A stretch of DNA of 49,029 nt from Actinomycetota bacterium (GTDB taxonomy: Bacteria; Actinomycetota; Actinomycetes; Mycobacteriales; Pseudonocardiaceae): assembly GCA_021324675.1 (NCBI GenBank), contig JAJPIR010000176.1, positions 1 through 49,029 on the forward strand. The letters run 5' to 3'. Under the pieces are notes generated by a model. It saw only the letters and a list, made by a program, of their open reading frames with translations. It was not told where the DNA came from and did not search any database. The position numbers and the translations under genes are program-made. The first letter of the stretch is position 1, and each line of letters opens with the position of its first letter. Shown in pieces: positions 1 through 8,576 of the stretch.

Positions 1-1
1 C

Positions 2-79
2 TACTACAACTACCACCGACCCCACGGCGCCCTCGACGGACAAACACCCTATGAAAGACTCCGCCAGAAAACCCACCCA
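2..79 (+). pseudogene. IS481-family transposase, C-terminal end only
   Basis: Reading from base 2, the translation begins YYNYHRPHGALDGQTPYERL, the end of an IS481-type DDE transposase (the YHRPHxAL block followed by the TPYERL tail). The rest of the gene lies left of the window. No stop codon follows in this frame. The similarity ends near base 80, where tyrosine-recombinase sequence begins in another frame, so the transposase end appears cut off by a rearrangement. The assignment rests on this short but characteristic motif. Confidence 0.6.
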
Positions 80-92
80 GCTGTCGCCGATC

Positions 93-602
93 TACCACAG
101 CCGCACAGCCCAGGCGCTGCTGGACACCATCGACACCGGCACCTGGACCGGCACACGCGACCGAGCCATGTTCATCCTGGCGGCCCAAACCGGGTTGCGG
201 CTCAGCGAGATCACCACCCTGACCATCGCCAGCCTCCACCTCAGCACAGCTGCTCACGTGGCCTGCACCGGCAAAGGACGCAAAAACCGCACCACACCGC
301 TGACCTCAGCCACAGCATCGGTGCTGAAGACCTATCTCGAAGAACGGACTGCCCGCCCTGGCCAGGCGCTGTTCCCGAACCCACACGGACATGCACTGTC
401 CGCTGACGCGGTGCAGCGACGTCTCACCATCCACCTCGCCAAAGCCGCCACAATTTGCCCCCGACTCGCCGGCAAACATGTCACCGTGCACACGCTGCGC
501 CACACAGCCGCGATGCGCTTCCTCGACACCGGCATCGACGCCGCTGTCATCGCTCTCTGGCTGGGCCACGAATCAACAGCAACGACCAGCATCTACCCCA
601 TG
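93..602 (+). pseudogene. Tyrosine site-specific recombinase, truncated at both ends
   Basis: The fragment covers the catalytic domain of a XerC/D-like integrase of the kind carried by actinobacterial transposons. Visible catalytic motifs are TGLRLSE (first Arg), GKGRKNR (Lys region), HTLRHTAAM (His-x-x-Arg), LGHES (His) and TSIY (Tyr nucleophile). The N-terminal arm-binding domain is absent. After the Tyr, the family's usual tail is replaced by PMVFGSALARAP, which is antisense to another gene fragment, so the 3' end is cut near base 600. An ATG at 51 opens the frame, but that region belongs to the IS481 remnant and the start is probably accidental. An active enzyme is unlikely. Confidence 0.7.
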
Positions 603-851
603 GTATTCGGCTCCGCACTCGCACGGGCGCCGGTAGCAGCGGAGTGAGCGCGTCGTCCTCTTGTCTTTTACGTTCTTGTAGCAACGTCTGTAGTTCGACG
701 ACGCGTGATTTGGTGGCGTCAAGGCAGTCGGTCAGAGTTGTGTCGTCGGCAGCCTCGAACTGGTCAGGCGTGGTGAGGCCGCGTTCGAGCAGTGACAGGT
801 ATTGTGGCCGTGCTGTCGTCCGCGTCTTTACCTTCCTACACCCAGACATCG
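600..851 (-). pseudogene. Small coiled-coil-like protein of a mobile element, 3' end truncated
   Basis: I do not recognise the family. Starting at the ATG at 851 the protein reads MSGCRKVKTRT, then a helical, charged stretch (SLLERGLTTPDQFEAAD, VVELQTLLQERKRQED) that could form a coiled coil. The start overlaps the stop of the preceding minus-strand fragment by 14 bases, the usual arrangement of two coupled genes. At about 603 it runs into the antisense of the tyrosine recombinase, so its real C-terminus is lost. It may be an accessory gene of a transposon with overlapping recombinase genes; that is an inference from its position only. Confidence 0.4.
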
Positions 852-1055
852 GGGTCGGCGACACTGCTGAGCGGACGATGGCGCGCCTTGAATTGGGTCT
901 TCCCGTCGAACTTGTCGAGCTGGGCATAGATGAGATGACAGCTTACGAAGCCCTAACAGAATGATCTTGGAAGCCGGTGCTGTTGCTCGCCGGTTGAGTA
1001 CGACCTCGGGCTGTCGCCGCGGAACGCCGCCGAGCGTGCCGGCCTCTTCGAGCAT
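838..1055 (-). pseudogene. C-terminal remnant of an unidentified protein, frameshifted
   Basis: Two coding-like pieces lie in different frames. The upstream piece (about 960-1055) starts MLEEAGTLGGVPRRQPEVVL. The downstream piece (about 838-934) reads LIYAQLDKFDGKTQF and ends PLSSVADPDVWV with a TAG stop at 838-840. The frame change near 940-960 suggests one indel in a single gene. The product is not recognised. Coding character is inferred from plausible amino-acid composition and from the overlap with the next start codon. Confidence 0.3.
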
Positions 1056-1060
1056 GCCGA

Positions 1061-1652
1061 GTTGGCAGTGCAGCCCGGCGCCAGGCGCCTCCCCCCATGC
1101 TCGCGTTCATTGGCCTGCGGTAAGCGTCACGCGCGGACGGTGGGCGTGCCGGTGGACGTTTCGGGTGTGCCTCGAAGAGATCGGTCTGACTTTTCCTCTT
1201 TATGTCGGAGCGGCCTGCATGCTGGGCTAAACTGTGGAATGGTCAGCCGGATCCGGGTACTACCGAAGCGGTACCGCCCTACTACGGTATCGGCATCAGA
1301 GCAGGTCGCAGGCTACTACGGCCCGTTGACAGCAGAGCTGGGTGCGGCGTGGGGTGATCCAGGACCAAGCCAGGGACGTTTGTAGTCGCCAGCACTGATC
1401 AATGAAGAGCTGTGGTAGTTGTGTGGTGGTCGGATCGGTAGCGGTGTTGTCATGGTTTTAGCAAGTTTTTCGAACTGGTGTCCGAGCAGTGCCCGATACA
1501 GGTCAGCAGAAGCGCTCCCCACATCCCGTATCCCCTCGCCGTTGCCGACGAAATTCAGTGGTTGGGTTTGGTCACGTGGCCGAGCGGCGTTCTTAATTCA
1601 GGCCGGGTCGGTGACGCTAGCCTGGTCTGCGTGAGGGATTGATCTTGGCGAG
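1061..1652. other. Intergenic, no gene recognised
   Basis: Reading frames here are short and compositionally unconvincing. It separates the broken mobile-element genes on the left from the XRE regulator on the right. A short plausible ribosome-binding region (GAGGGATTGATCTTGGCGAG) lies just before the regulator's ATG. Confidence 0.4.
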
Positions 1653-2864
1653 ATGAGGGCTGTTGTGGACGTTGATCAAGGGTGGTCGATCGGCGCGCGC
1701 ATCAGGCGGCTGCGGAGTGACGCTTTGATGACGCAGGATGATCTGGCCGCGGCGGCTGGGGTGTCCACCGACTTGGTCCGCAAGCTGGAGCAGGGCCGTC
1801 GGCACACTGCCTCGATCGGGAGCCTGCACCGCATCGCCTCGGCGCTCGATGTTGACCTTGGTGAGTTACTAGGCCGGGACAACATACCCGAGGTTGCGCC
1901 GGATGCCGGTGTGGTGGCATTACGGCACGCCGTGGCCGATGTTGGGGATCTGCTCGGTGACGTGGACGGTGAGCCGCTATCGCTGCGGGATGCCGAGCGA
2001 TCAGTCACCTATTTGTGGGGCGCGTATTGGGGCGGCAAATACGAGGAGCTGACCGGGCTGATCCCGCAGGCCTTGATCGGGCTGCGCGCCCTGTTGCACA
2101 CCGCGAATACCACCACACGTGCGCAAGCCGCCGAGCAGCTGGCCTGGGGTTATTGGGTAGCGGGGAGCACCCTGATCCACCTGCTGCAGCCCGACGCCGC
2201 GTTCATGGCGATACGGCGTGCTATCGACCTGGCCGGCAGCGGCGATGACGCGTTGTTTGCCGCGGCGCTGAAGGGCTCGTTGAGCTGGCAGCTGATGGTC
2301 AGTGGGCGGTTCACCGATGCTGAGCGGGTGGCGATCGGGACTGCCGAAGCCATCGAACCGCACGGACAAGTCGATGCCCAGGGCTTGTCGGCGTATGGGT
2401 CGCTGCTGGTCACCGCGGCCACCGCTGCGGCCCGCGACCGCCGGCGTGCACAAGCGAAAGAGTTCCTGCAATCTGCCGGTGAGGTAGCGCAACGAGTGGG
2501 TTTCGACCGGGTCGACTACGAAACCCCCTTTGGTCCTTGCCAGGTCACCATGCAGACCGTGGATGTCCACGTGGTCACCGAGGACTACCCAGCAGCCCTC
2601 GATGTTGCGGCCCGAATGCCAACCAATCCGGGGTTGCCGCTGGCTGCCCGCTGCCGGCACCTGACCGACCGAGCGTGCGCCCACGCGAACCTGGGCCAGC
2701 AGGACCAAGCCTTGGCGTTGCTGCTGACCGCTGAGGGCATGGCACCGGACTGGATACGGCATCAAACCCTGGTGCGTTCGGTGGTCGCTGACCTGCTGGC
2801 CGCCGAACGACGCAAGTCCACACCCCTGCGCCAGCTCGCTAAACGGATCGGCGTGCACCGGTAG
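1653..2864 (+). CDS. XRE-family transcriptional regulator with TPR-like C-terminal domain
   Basis: A 403-residue DNA-binding regulator. Residues about 12-65 form an XRE/Cro helix-turn-helix (IRRLRSDALMTQDDLAAAAG, then VSTDLVRKLEQGRRH as the recognition helix, then LHRIASALDVDLGELLG). The remaining 330 residues are alpha-helical and resemble the tetratricopeptide-type region of many actinobacterial XRE regulators, which commonly sense a peptide or regulate a neighbouring mobile-element or secondary-metabolite gene. It is followed at once by a small cysteine-containing gene and by the recombinase remnant, so it was probably cargo or a control gene of the element at tRNA-Arg. The frame is intact. 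The ligand and target are unknown. Confidence 0.85.
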   Translation: MRAVVDVDQGWSIGARIRRLRSDALMTQDDLAAAAGVSTDLVRKLEQGRRHTASIGSLHRIASALDVDLGELLGRDNIPEVAPDAGVVALRHAVADVGDLLGDVDGEPLSLRDAERSVTYLWGAYWGGKYEELTGLIPQALIGLRALLHTANTTTRAQAAEQLAWGYWVAGSTLIHLLQPDAAFMAIRRAIDLAGSGDDALFAAALKGSLSWQLMVSGRFTDAERVAIGTAEAIEPHGQVDAQGLSAYGSLLVTAATAAARDRRRAQAKEFLQSAGEVAQRVGFDRVDYETPFGPCQVTMQTVDVHVVTEDYPAALDVAARMPTNPGLPLAARCRHLTDRACAHANLGQQDQALALLLTAEGMAPDWIRHQTLVRSVVADLLAAERRKSTPLRQLAKRIGVHR

Positions 2865-2889
2865 GACACGGCGTCCTATCGCGTACTCG

Positions 2890-3141
2890 GTGATCGCGTT
2901 CAGGCTGTCGATCGTGACCACCCGAGCCACTGACACAGCCCTGACTTGGTATTTACGCAGCTACCAGGATGAAGACACCCACCGGGCTGCAGCACTAGCC
3001 GCAGACGGCACGGTGCGTGCGATGTGCGGGCTGACCTTCCAACCAGTAGTGCACCCGCTCGACGGCGTCCCGGCCTGCCTGTCGTCGCCACCGGACGCGC
3101 TCCAGATGTGCCCGGCTTGCCAGCTCGGCGATGCGCGGTGA
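2890..3141 (+). CDS. Small cysteine-containing hypothetical protein
   Basis: About 83 residues from a GTG at 2890; a later GTG near 2914 is also possible. The central block DEDTHRAAALAADGTVRAMCG and the end ALQMCPACQLGDAR show one Cys followed by a CPAC pair, a plausible zinc-binding arrangement. Similar small genes commonly follow XRE/TPR regulators in actinobacteria, in my recollection; the function is not known. It begins 26 bases after the regulator and may be co-transcribed with it. Confidence 0.55.
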   Translation: MIAFRLSIVTTRATDTALTWYLRSYQDEDTHRAAALAADGTVRAMCGLTFQPVVHPLDGVPACLSSPPDALQMCPACQLGDAR

Positions 3142-3383
3142 GCGACCAACACCGGCGCTGCTTTGATCGTCTTGTCGCAACGGTGGTCTTGCTGCAGGTG
3201 ATCGTGGTGGCCGAGCAGTCGGTCGGGCTTACCGACGCTGCGGGCGCGGCTGGTGGCGCCGGCCGGGTTGGCGCGGTGACCGTCCGGGCGCAGCGCCTGC
3301 GCAACGTATCCGGCCCACGGAACATGTCGGCGGTTGGCGCGGCGGGTAATGGAACCGACTGGCTGGGCACGGCGTGCTGGTGA
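3138..3383 (+). CDS. Hypothetical protein, possibly coupled to the upstream gene
   Basis: An 81-codon frame starting GTG at 3138 overlaps the stop of the preceding gene by four bases (GTGA), the pattern of translational coupling. The N-terminus (FDRLVATVVLLQVIVVAE) is hydrophobic enough for one membrane segment. The rest is Gly/Ala-rich with no recognisable domain. The overlap is the main argument for a gene; it may be spurious. Confidence 0.3.
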   Translation: MSDQHRRCFDRLVATVVLLQVIVVAEQSVGLTDAAGAAGGAGRVGAVTVRAQRLRNVSGPRNMSAVGAAGNGTDWLGTACW

Positions 3384-3510
3384 AGCGCCACTCGGGATGG
3401 CGGCGTCCGTGCTGTCGCACGCGGGCCTGGGAAGGCAGCGGCGGCTGCTTACCCACCGCGGTGATCGGCACCAGCAACTACTACTCTGTCTTGCCCTGGG
3501 GATGGCGGGC

Positions 3511-3805
3511 ATGAGCACCGACAGCCCCGAGTTGCTGGCCGCGAAGCGGCTGCTGGACGCCGCTAAAGCCGCTGGGTTCGCCTTCTGCCGGATCGCGCCG
3601 GGCGAGGACGGGCCACTGGTTGGTCGGCGGGACACCATCGGCTACCAGGACGAAATCTACCTCGGCGGCTTCGGGGACTCGTGCAGCGCGGTCCGGCGGC
3701 ACCGCTGGTCGCTGGTGGTGCCCGGCGGCCTGCCCATCGAGCGCGCCTTGGAACGCGCTGGGGTCCCGTTGTTCGCCGCCAACGAGCCGATCACGCTCAC
3801 CGGGA
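3511..3805 (+). pseudogene. Conserved hypothetical protein fused to recombinase remnant
   Basis: From the ATG at 3511 the protein starts MSTDSPELLAAKRLLDAAKA and continues through GEDGPLVGRRDT and a VVPGGLPIERAL stretch. I recall small proteins of this kind as stand-alone genes of about 100 residues in Pseudonocardiaceae. Here the frame does not stop but runs straight into the central part of a serine recombinase near 3805 (SRAQRILQRRIN). The junction looks like a deletion that removed the end of this gene and the start of the recombinase. The frame stays open for another 177 bases upstream of the chosen start, without recognisable content. Confidence 0.5.
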
Positions 3806-5269
3806 GTCGTGCCCAGCGGATTCTTCAGCGGCGCATCAATCAGTCGGTGGCCGAATACGAGGTGCTCAACACCCTGGAACAATCCTGGGGTGGGTTGTGC
3901 ACCCACGTCCGCGAAGGCTGGAACATCGGCAAACCGCCCTACGGCTACCGGGCCAAGACCTACCGACACCCCAACCCAGCCAAAGCCGACAAAGGACAAA
4001 CCAAAAGCCGCCTGGAACCCGATGGCGCACTTGCGGAAACGGTGACCCAGATCGCGCTGTGGCGCTACCACGACCGGCTGGGATATGACACCATCGCCGA
4101 ACGCCTCAACGCTGACCCCGCCCGATACCCGCCGCCGATCCCGCCGGGAAAAACCCGCGCCCGGGGCGCCTGGGGCAAAACCTCGGTGTATGAGATTCTG
4201 CGGAATCCGAAATACACCGGATACCAGGTGTTCAATCGGCGCGCGTCTCGCTCGGGACGGCAAGGTCAACGACCCGATCAAATGGGTGTGGTCTGCCCAA
4301 CCAGCACACGAGCCGCTGATCCCCAAATGGCTGTACGATGAACTCAACGCACAACGTCAAGCCCGGCGCGGATCACGCGATGACAACCAACCCAACCGAC
4401 ATCCCCAAACCCGCCGGACCTACCTACTGCGGGGAATGCTGTTTTGCGCCTGCGGGCGACGCATGTACGGCAACCAACGCCACCACGCCGCCTACTACAC
4501 GTGCTGGCCCAAAAACAACAACCGAGGACGGCCCGACAAATACGCCGGACATCCCAAGGCCGTGTACCTGCGGGAAGACGCCGTCCTCGACGCCGTGTCC
4601 GGCTTCTTCGCCGACCGGGTGTTCGGTCGGCAACGCCGCCCCATTCTCGCTGCCGATTTGGCCACCGTGGATGACCGGGAAGCACAAGCGCGTGCCGCCG
4701 ACCGCCAACGACTGCACCGACGACTTGCCGACGTCGCCCGACGCCAAAACTCGATACTGCGCCAAGCCCAAGACGGTGACCCTGACGATCCGTTCACCCG
4801 CGCCCTACGGTCCACCTACAACGACCTAGACGCCGAACGTCTCGCCGCCCTGTCCGCCCTCGCCACCTTGGACGCCACCGACCCCACCATCCGCCCAGAC
4901 GCTGCTGAGGTGGACTTGCTCGACGCCCTGCCCTACCTGACCGCCAACCTATCCGCCGCGCCCGAGGCACTGCTGCGGCGACTGTTCGAGGCCACCAACC
5001 TCACCGTGCGCCTCTCCGACGACGGCAACCACGTGGCCATCAGCATCCGGCTACCCGCGGACACCATGCCCCAGATCGTCGGTACCGTCGAAGACATCAG
5101 CCAAACGATCAACGAACCGAGCACAGCAGCACCTAGTCAAGCCATGCCCAGCGCTTATGTGGATGCTGTACGTGCCCCCGGCAGGATTCGAACCTGCGGC
5201 CTAGCGATTAGAAGTCGCTTGCTCTATCCGGCTGAGCTACGGGGGCGTGGCACGAGTTGGCGCTCGTGA
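3806..5269 (+). pseudogene. Large serine recombinase (integrase), catalytic domain deleted and frameshifted
   Basis: Large serine recombinases integrate phages and conjugative elements; the catalytic Ser sits in an N-terminal resolvase domain. Here only the downstream recombinase and zinc-ribbon domains remain: the conserved stretch EYEVLNTLEQSWGGL, then GWNIGKPPYGYRA, LRNPKYTGYQVFNRRA, the zinc ribbon LFCACGRRMYGNQ with a later Cys, and a helical C-terminal part. The resolvase domain is missing. Between about 4245 and 4262 the reading frame changes (NRRASR continues as DGKVNDPIKWVWS in the +2 frame). The second half reads to 5269, across the 3' end of tRNA-Arg, consistent with an element inserted at that tRNA. 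It is almost certainly inactive. Confidence 0.8.
5174..5246 (-). tRNA. tRNA-Arg (anticodon UCU)
   Basis: The minus strand folds as a complete 73-nt cloverleaf: acceptor stem GCCCCCG with CGGGGGC, D-arm GCTC/GAGC, anticodon stem AGCGA/TCGCT around loop CTTCTAA (anticodon TCT), and T-arm GCAGG/CCTGC around TTCGAAT. CCA is not encoded. The serine recombinase remnant abuts and overlaps the 3' end, so this tRNA gene was probably the attachment site of the element to its left. It appears functional. Confidence 0.95.
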
Positions 5270-5366
5270 GCAGACTAGCGAGCACCTGCCGGCATATGGC
5301 AGCCAGCGCGGCATATAGCTGGTTACGAGCCTGGCCGATCAACCCCAGTTTCGAGCCCGCATCGCA

Positions 5367-6008
5367 TCAGTCACCGCGCAGCAACCGGCAGAAGGTAGCC
5401 GAGTCGGTGAACAAGGCGTCACCGGTGAACCGCAGGCTGTCGATGGATCGGCGGGCCGCATCCTCATTCCCAGCGCCGCAAGCATCCGTCACCACGACCG
5501 GGATGTAACCGAGGTCCGCGCCGTGGCGCACGGTCGGCTCGATACCCACCTCGGTGGCGACGCCCACGATGGCGAAGGCGTTGACGCCGCAGTCGCGCAG
5601 CACGATGTCGACAGGCGTGCCCTCGAAAGCAGACATCGTGATCTTGTCGAAGACCGCCTCGGTGGCGCGAGGTGCCAGCTCCGGAGTGAGATCAAAACCA
5701 GGCGAGTCGCGCAGGAACCATGGGTTGACCTCCGCCACCGAGTCGACGCATTGCCAAGTCATCGCCATGCGCAGCTGGAATACCCCCATCAGTTCCTTGG
5801 GCATCGACAGGTGCCGGACAAACACCACCCGGACGCCAGCTGAGCGAGCCGCGTCGAGCACCTCCACGACACGCTTGACCACTGCATCCGTGTCCTTGAT
5901 CTGGCGCAGTACGCCGATCTGCATGTCATAGACAATCAGAGCTAGACGGCGAGGATCACAGACTTCTTTTAGCGTGCGGGGAATTTCCAAGCCAAAAGCT
6001 CGCTCCAT
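5367..6008 (-). CDS. Isochorismatase-family protein lacking the usual catalytic cysteine
   Basis: About 213 residues with the isochorismatase/cysteine-hydrolase fold: the Asp motif IVYDMQ near residue 25, the Lys region FDKITMSAF, and the nucleophile-elbow block GVATEVGIEPTVRHGADLG. In active members the residue four after the GVAT-like turn is Cys; here it is Gly. Either the protein belongs to the non-cysteine branch of the fold or it is not a hydrolase. I chose the ATG at 6008, which gives MERAFGLEIP; the frame is open to 6044. It lies between tRNA-Arg and the divergently read ssb-like gene. Confidence 0.8.
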   Translation of the reverse strand: MERAFGLEIPRTLKEVCDPRRLALIVYDMQIGVLRQIKDTDAVVKRVVEVLDAARSAGVRVVFVRHLSMPKELMGVFQLRMAMTWQCVDSVAEVNPWFLRDSPGFDLTPELAPRATEAVFDKITMSAFEGTPVDIVLRDCGVNAFAIVGVATEVGIEPTVRHGADLGYIPVVVTDACGAGNEDAARRSIDSLRFTGDALFTDSATFCRLLRGD

Positions 6009-6270
6009 AGTGGCAATCCTAACGAAGCACCTCTGGTACTCCACCGTCGATCGTTACTACCCGACTGGGGCGCGTGAAATACCACCGCACCCTGACATTC
6101 CGGCAGTTCGCCTGGCCACGCCGATCCAGTTGTACACAGCCATCCAGCCATCCACATGCCGATCATGGCCAGCTAGCGGCGTCCATTCCGGCGGCGCAGC
6201 CTGGGTCCTACCGCCCGACAGGTCGGCTCCCCGCCAGCAGCGGGGACAGTGCGCAGAAGGGTCAAATGAG

Positions 6271-6780
6271 ATGAAAGAGACACCGGTAACCGTGGTGGGA
6301 ACGTTGGTCACCGACATGCGACCGCGCCGGGTCGGTCCAGACGGGACGCTCGTGCTCAATTTCAGGGTTGCTTGCAACGAGCGTCGGTTTGATGGCGCCT
6401 CGGAATCATGGGTGGACGGGGAAAGCCTGTACCTGTCGGCGAGCTGCTGGCGCAGGCTCGCCGAGAATGCTGCCTCCCTGGTCAAGGGCGACCCGGTGAT
6501 TGTCAGGGGCAAGCTGCGCACTCGCGAGTGGACCACCGAACAAGGTGAGCGCCGATCGGTCGTCGAATTAGAGGCGACCGCGATCGGACCCGACCTGGCT
6601 CGCTGCACGGCCACGGTCCACAAGCGCCGGGAGCAGCGACCCCGCGCTGGAGAGGACAACTCCCCACCATCTCCCGCAGGGTTCATGTCAGAACTGGGCG
6701 ACGATGCGGTGCCGCCAGGCGAGGTGACCCTCGCTGATCTAGCCGAGGCGGCCCGCCCGCTGGTTCCGGCATCCGCCTGA
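6271..6780 (+). CDS. Single-stranded DNA-binding protein, OB-fold (second SSB type)
   Basis: 169 residues from the ATG at 6271. Residues 1-110 form an SSB OB-fold: TPVTVVGTLVTDMRPRRVG, FRVACNERRFD, LYLSASCWRRLAENAA, LVKGDPVIVRGKLRTREW, then VELEATAIGPDL. The C-terminal region is acidic and low-complexity but lacks the canonical acidic DDDIPF tip of the housekeeping SSB, so this is probably an accessory paralogue. It lies 73 bases upstream of ettA in the same direction, the neighbourhood in which mycobacteria carry Rv2478c beside Rv2477c. That order supports orthology. Confidence 0.88.
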   Translation: MKETPVTVVGTLVTDMRPRRVGPDGTLVLNFRVACNERRFDGASESWVDGESLYLSASCWRRLAENAASLVKGDPVIVRGKLRTREWTTEQGERRSVVELEATAIGPDLARCTATVHKRREQRPRAGEDNSPPSPAGFMSELGDDAVPPGEVTLADLAEAARPLVPASA

Positions 6781-6853
6781 GCGGTCAGCGCCAGGGTGGA
6801 GCGGCGGTCGGCCGCGCTGCCCTGCCCCGGCGCTTCCCTCTACGATCGCGGCC

Positions 6854-8530
6854 GTGGCGGAGTTCATCTACACCATGAAGCAAGTGCGTAAAGCGCACGG
6901 CGACAAGGTCATCCTTGACGGCGTCACGCTTGCGTTCATCCCCGGCGCGAAGATCGGCGTGGTCGGCCCTAACGGAGCCGGCAAATCCAGCGTGCTCAGG
7001 ATCATGGCCGGGCTTGACCAACCGAACAATGGGGAAGCTTTCCTGGCGCCGGGGGCGACCGTGGGCATCCTCGAGCAAGAACCCGCGTTGAACGAGGACA
7101 AGTCTGTGCTGGGCAACGTGGAGGAAGGCTTGGGGGATACCAAGGCCAAGTTAGACCGGTTCAATGAGATCGCCGAGACGATGGCCACCGACTACTCCGA
7201 TGCGCTCATGGATGAGATGGGCCGGCTCCAGGAGGAACTCGACTACGCCGACGCATGGGATCTGGACTCCCAGCTGGAGCAGGCTATGGACGCCCTGCGC
7301 TGCCCGCCACCCGACGAGCCGGTGAGCCACTTGTCCGGTGGAGAGCGACGCCGGGTTGCACTGTGCCGGCTGCTGCTGTCCAAACCTGACCTTCTTCTAC
7401 TCGATGAGCCCACCAACCACCTCGACGCAGAGAGTGTGCTGTGGTTGGAGCAGTTCTTGGCCGGCTATCCGGGTGCGGTCCTGGCAGTCACCCACGACCG
7501 GTACTTCCTGGACAACGTCGCGCAATGGATCCTCGAGCTCGACCGTGGCCGGGCGTACCCCTACGAGGGTAACTACTCCACATACCTGGAGAAGAAGGCC
7601 GACCGCCTCGCCGTCCAGGGCCGGAAGGATCAGAAGCTGCAAAAGCGCCTGCGCGACGAGCTCGCCTGGGTTCGATCGGGGGCAAAAGCTCGGCAAGCCA
7701 AATCTCGAGCCCGACTGCAGCGTTATGAGGAGATGGCGGTCGAAGCCGAGCGCAGTCGGAAGCTGGACTTCGAAGAGATCCAGATCCCAGTCGGGCCCCG
7801 GCTGGGAAATGTCGTGGTGGAGGTGTCGCACCTGGACAAGGGGTACGACCATCGCCTGCTGATCAAAGACCTGTCGTTCACGCTGCCTCGGAACGGCATC
7901 GTCGGTGTCATCGGCCCCAACGGCGTCGGTAAGACAACCTTGTTCAAGACCATCGTCGGCTTGGAAAAGCCCGATTCGGGCATGGTCCGGATTGGCGACA
8001 CGGTGAAGCTGTCCTACGTCGATCAACAGCGCGCCGGCATCGATCCCAACAAGACCGTCTTCGAGGTGGTCTCGGACGGATTGGACCATATCCAGGTCGG
8101 TAACACCGAGATGCCCTCACGGGCGTATGTCAGCGCCTTCGGCTTCAAGGGGCCTGATCAGCAGAAGCCGGCTGGGGTACTGTCCGGCGGCGAACGCAAC
8201 CGACTTAACCTGGCGCTCACACTGAAGCAAGGTGGCAACCTGATCTTGCTCGATGAGCCTACCAATGACCTCGATGTGGAGACACTGAGCTCGCTGGAGA
8301 ACGCGCTGGAACAGTTCCCCGGTTGCGCCGTGGTGATCTCCCACGACCGGTGGTTCCTGGATCGGGTAGTGACCCACATTCTCAGTTGGGAGGGCACGGA
8401 GGAGAATCCCGCTTCCTGGTTCTGGTTCGAAGGCAACTTCGAGGCCTACGAGCAGCACAAGATCGAAAGACTCGGAGCGGAGGCGGCGCGACCACATCGC
8501 GTGACCTACCGCAGACTGACCCGCGACTGA
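6854..8530 (+). CDS. ettA: Energy-dependent translational throttle protein EttA (ABC-F)
   Basis: 558 residues with a GTG start. Two ABC ATPase domains are complete: Walker A GPNGAGKSS near residue 36 and GPNGVGKTT near 356, signatures LSGGERRR and LSGGERNR, Walker B LLLDEPTNHLD and ILLDEPTNDLD, and switch His in VTHDRYF and ISHDRWF. The linker between the domains (about 240-320) is long, basic and helical, as in ABC-F proteins, and there are no membrane segments. EttA binds the ribosomal E site and gates early elongation according to the ATP/ADP ratio. It matches the M. tuberculosis Rv2477c position between an ssb-like gene and the thioesterase block. Confidence 0.95.
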   Translation: MAEFIYTMKQVRKAHGDKVILDGVTLAFIPGAKIGVVGPNGAGKSSVLRIMAGLDQPNNGEAFLAPGATVGILEQEPALNEDKSVLGNVEEGLGDTKAKLDRFNEIAETMATDYSDALMDEMGRLQEELDYADAWDLDSQLEQAMDALRCPPPDEPVSHLSGGERRRVALCRLLLSKPDLLLLDEPTNHLDAESVLWLEQFLAGYPGAVLAVTHDRYFLDNVAQWILELDRGRAYPYEGNYSTYLEKKADRLAVQGRKDQKLQKRLRDELAWVRSGAKARQAKSRARLQRYEEMAVEAERSRKLDFEEIQIPVGPRLGNVVVEVSHLDKGYDHRLLIKDLSFTLPRNGIVGVIGPNGVGKTTLFKTIVGLEKPDSGMVRIGDTVKLSYVDQQRAGIDPNKTVFEVVSDGLDHIQVGNTEMPSRAYVSAFGFKGPDQQKPAGVLSGGERNRLNLALTLKQGGNLILLDEPTNDLDVETLSSLENALEQFPGCAVVISHDRWFLDRVVTHILSWEGTEENPASWFWFEGNFEAYEQHKIERLGAEAARPHRVTYRRLTRD

Positions 8531-8576
8531 CCCGGATGGGATGGTTGATGATCGGCGACTGCGATGGGGGTGGGAG

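Noticed and set aside
2001-2936. 311-codon minus-strand frame opposite the XRE regulator
   Set aside because: It mirrors a clear coding sequence on the plus strand; high GC commonly opens long antisense frames.
3481-4347. 288-codon minus-strand frame opposite the recombinase
   Set aside because: Antisense to recognisable recombinase motifs; no family resemblance.
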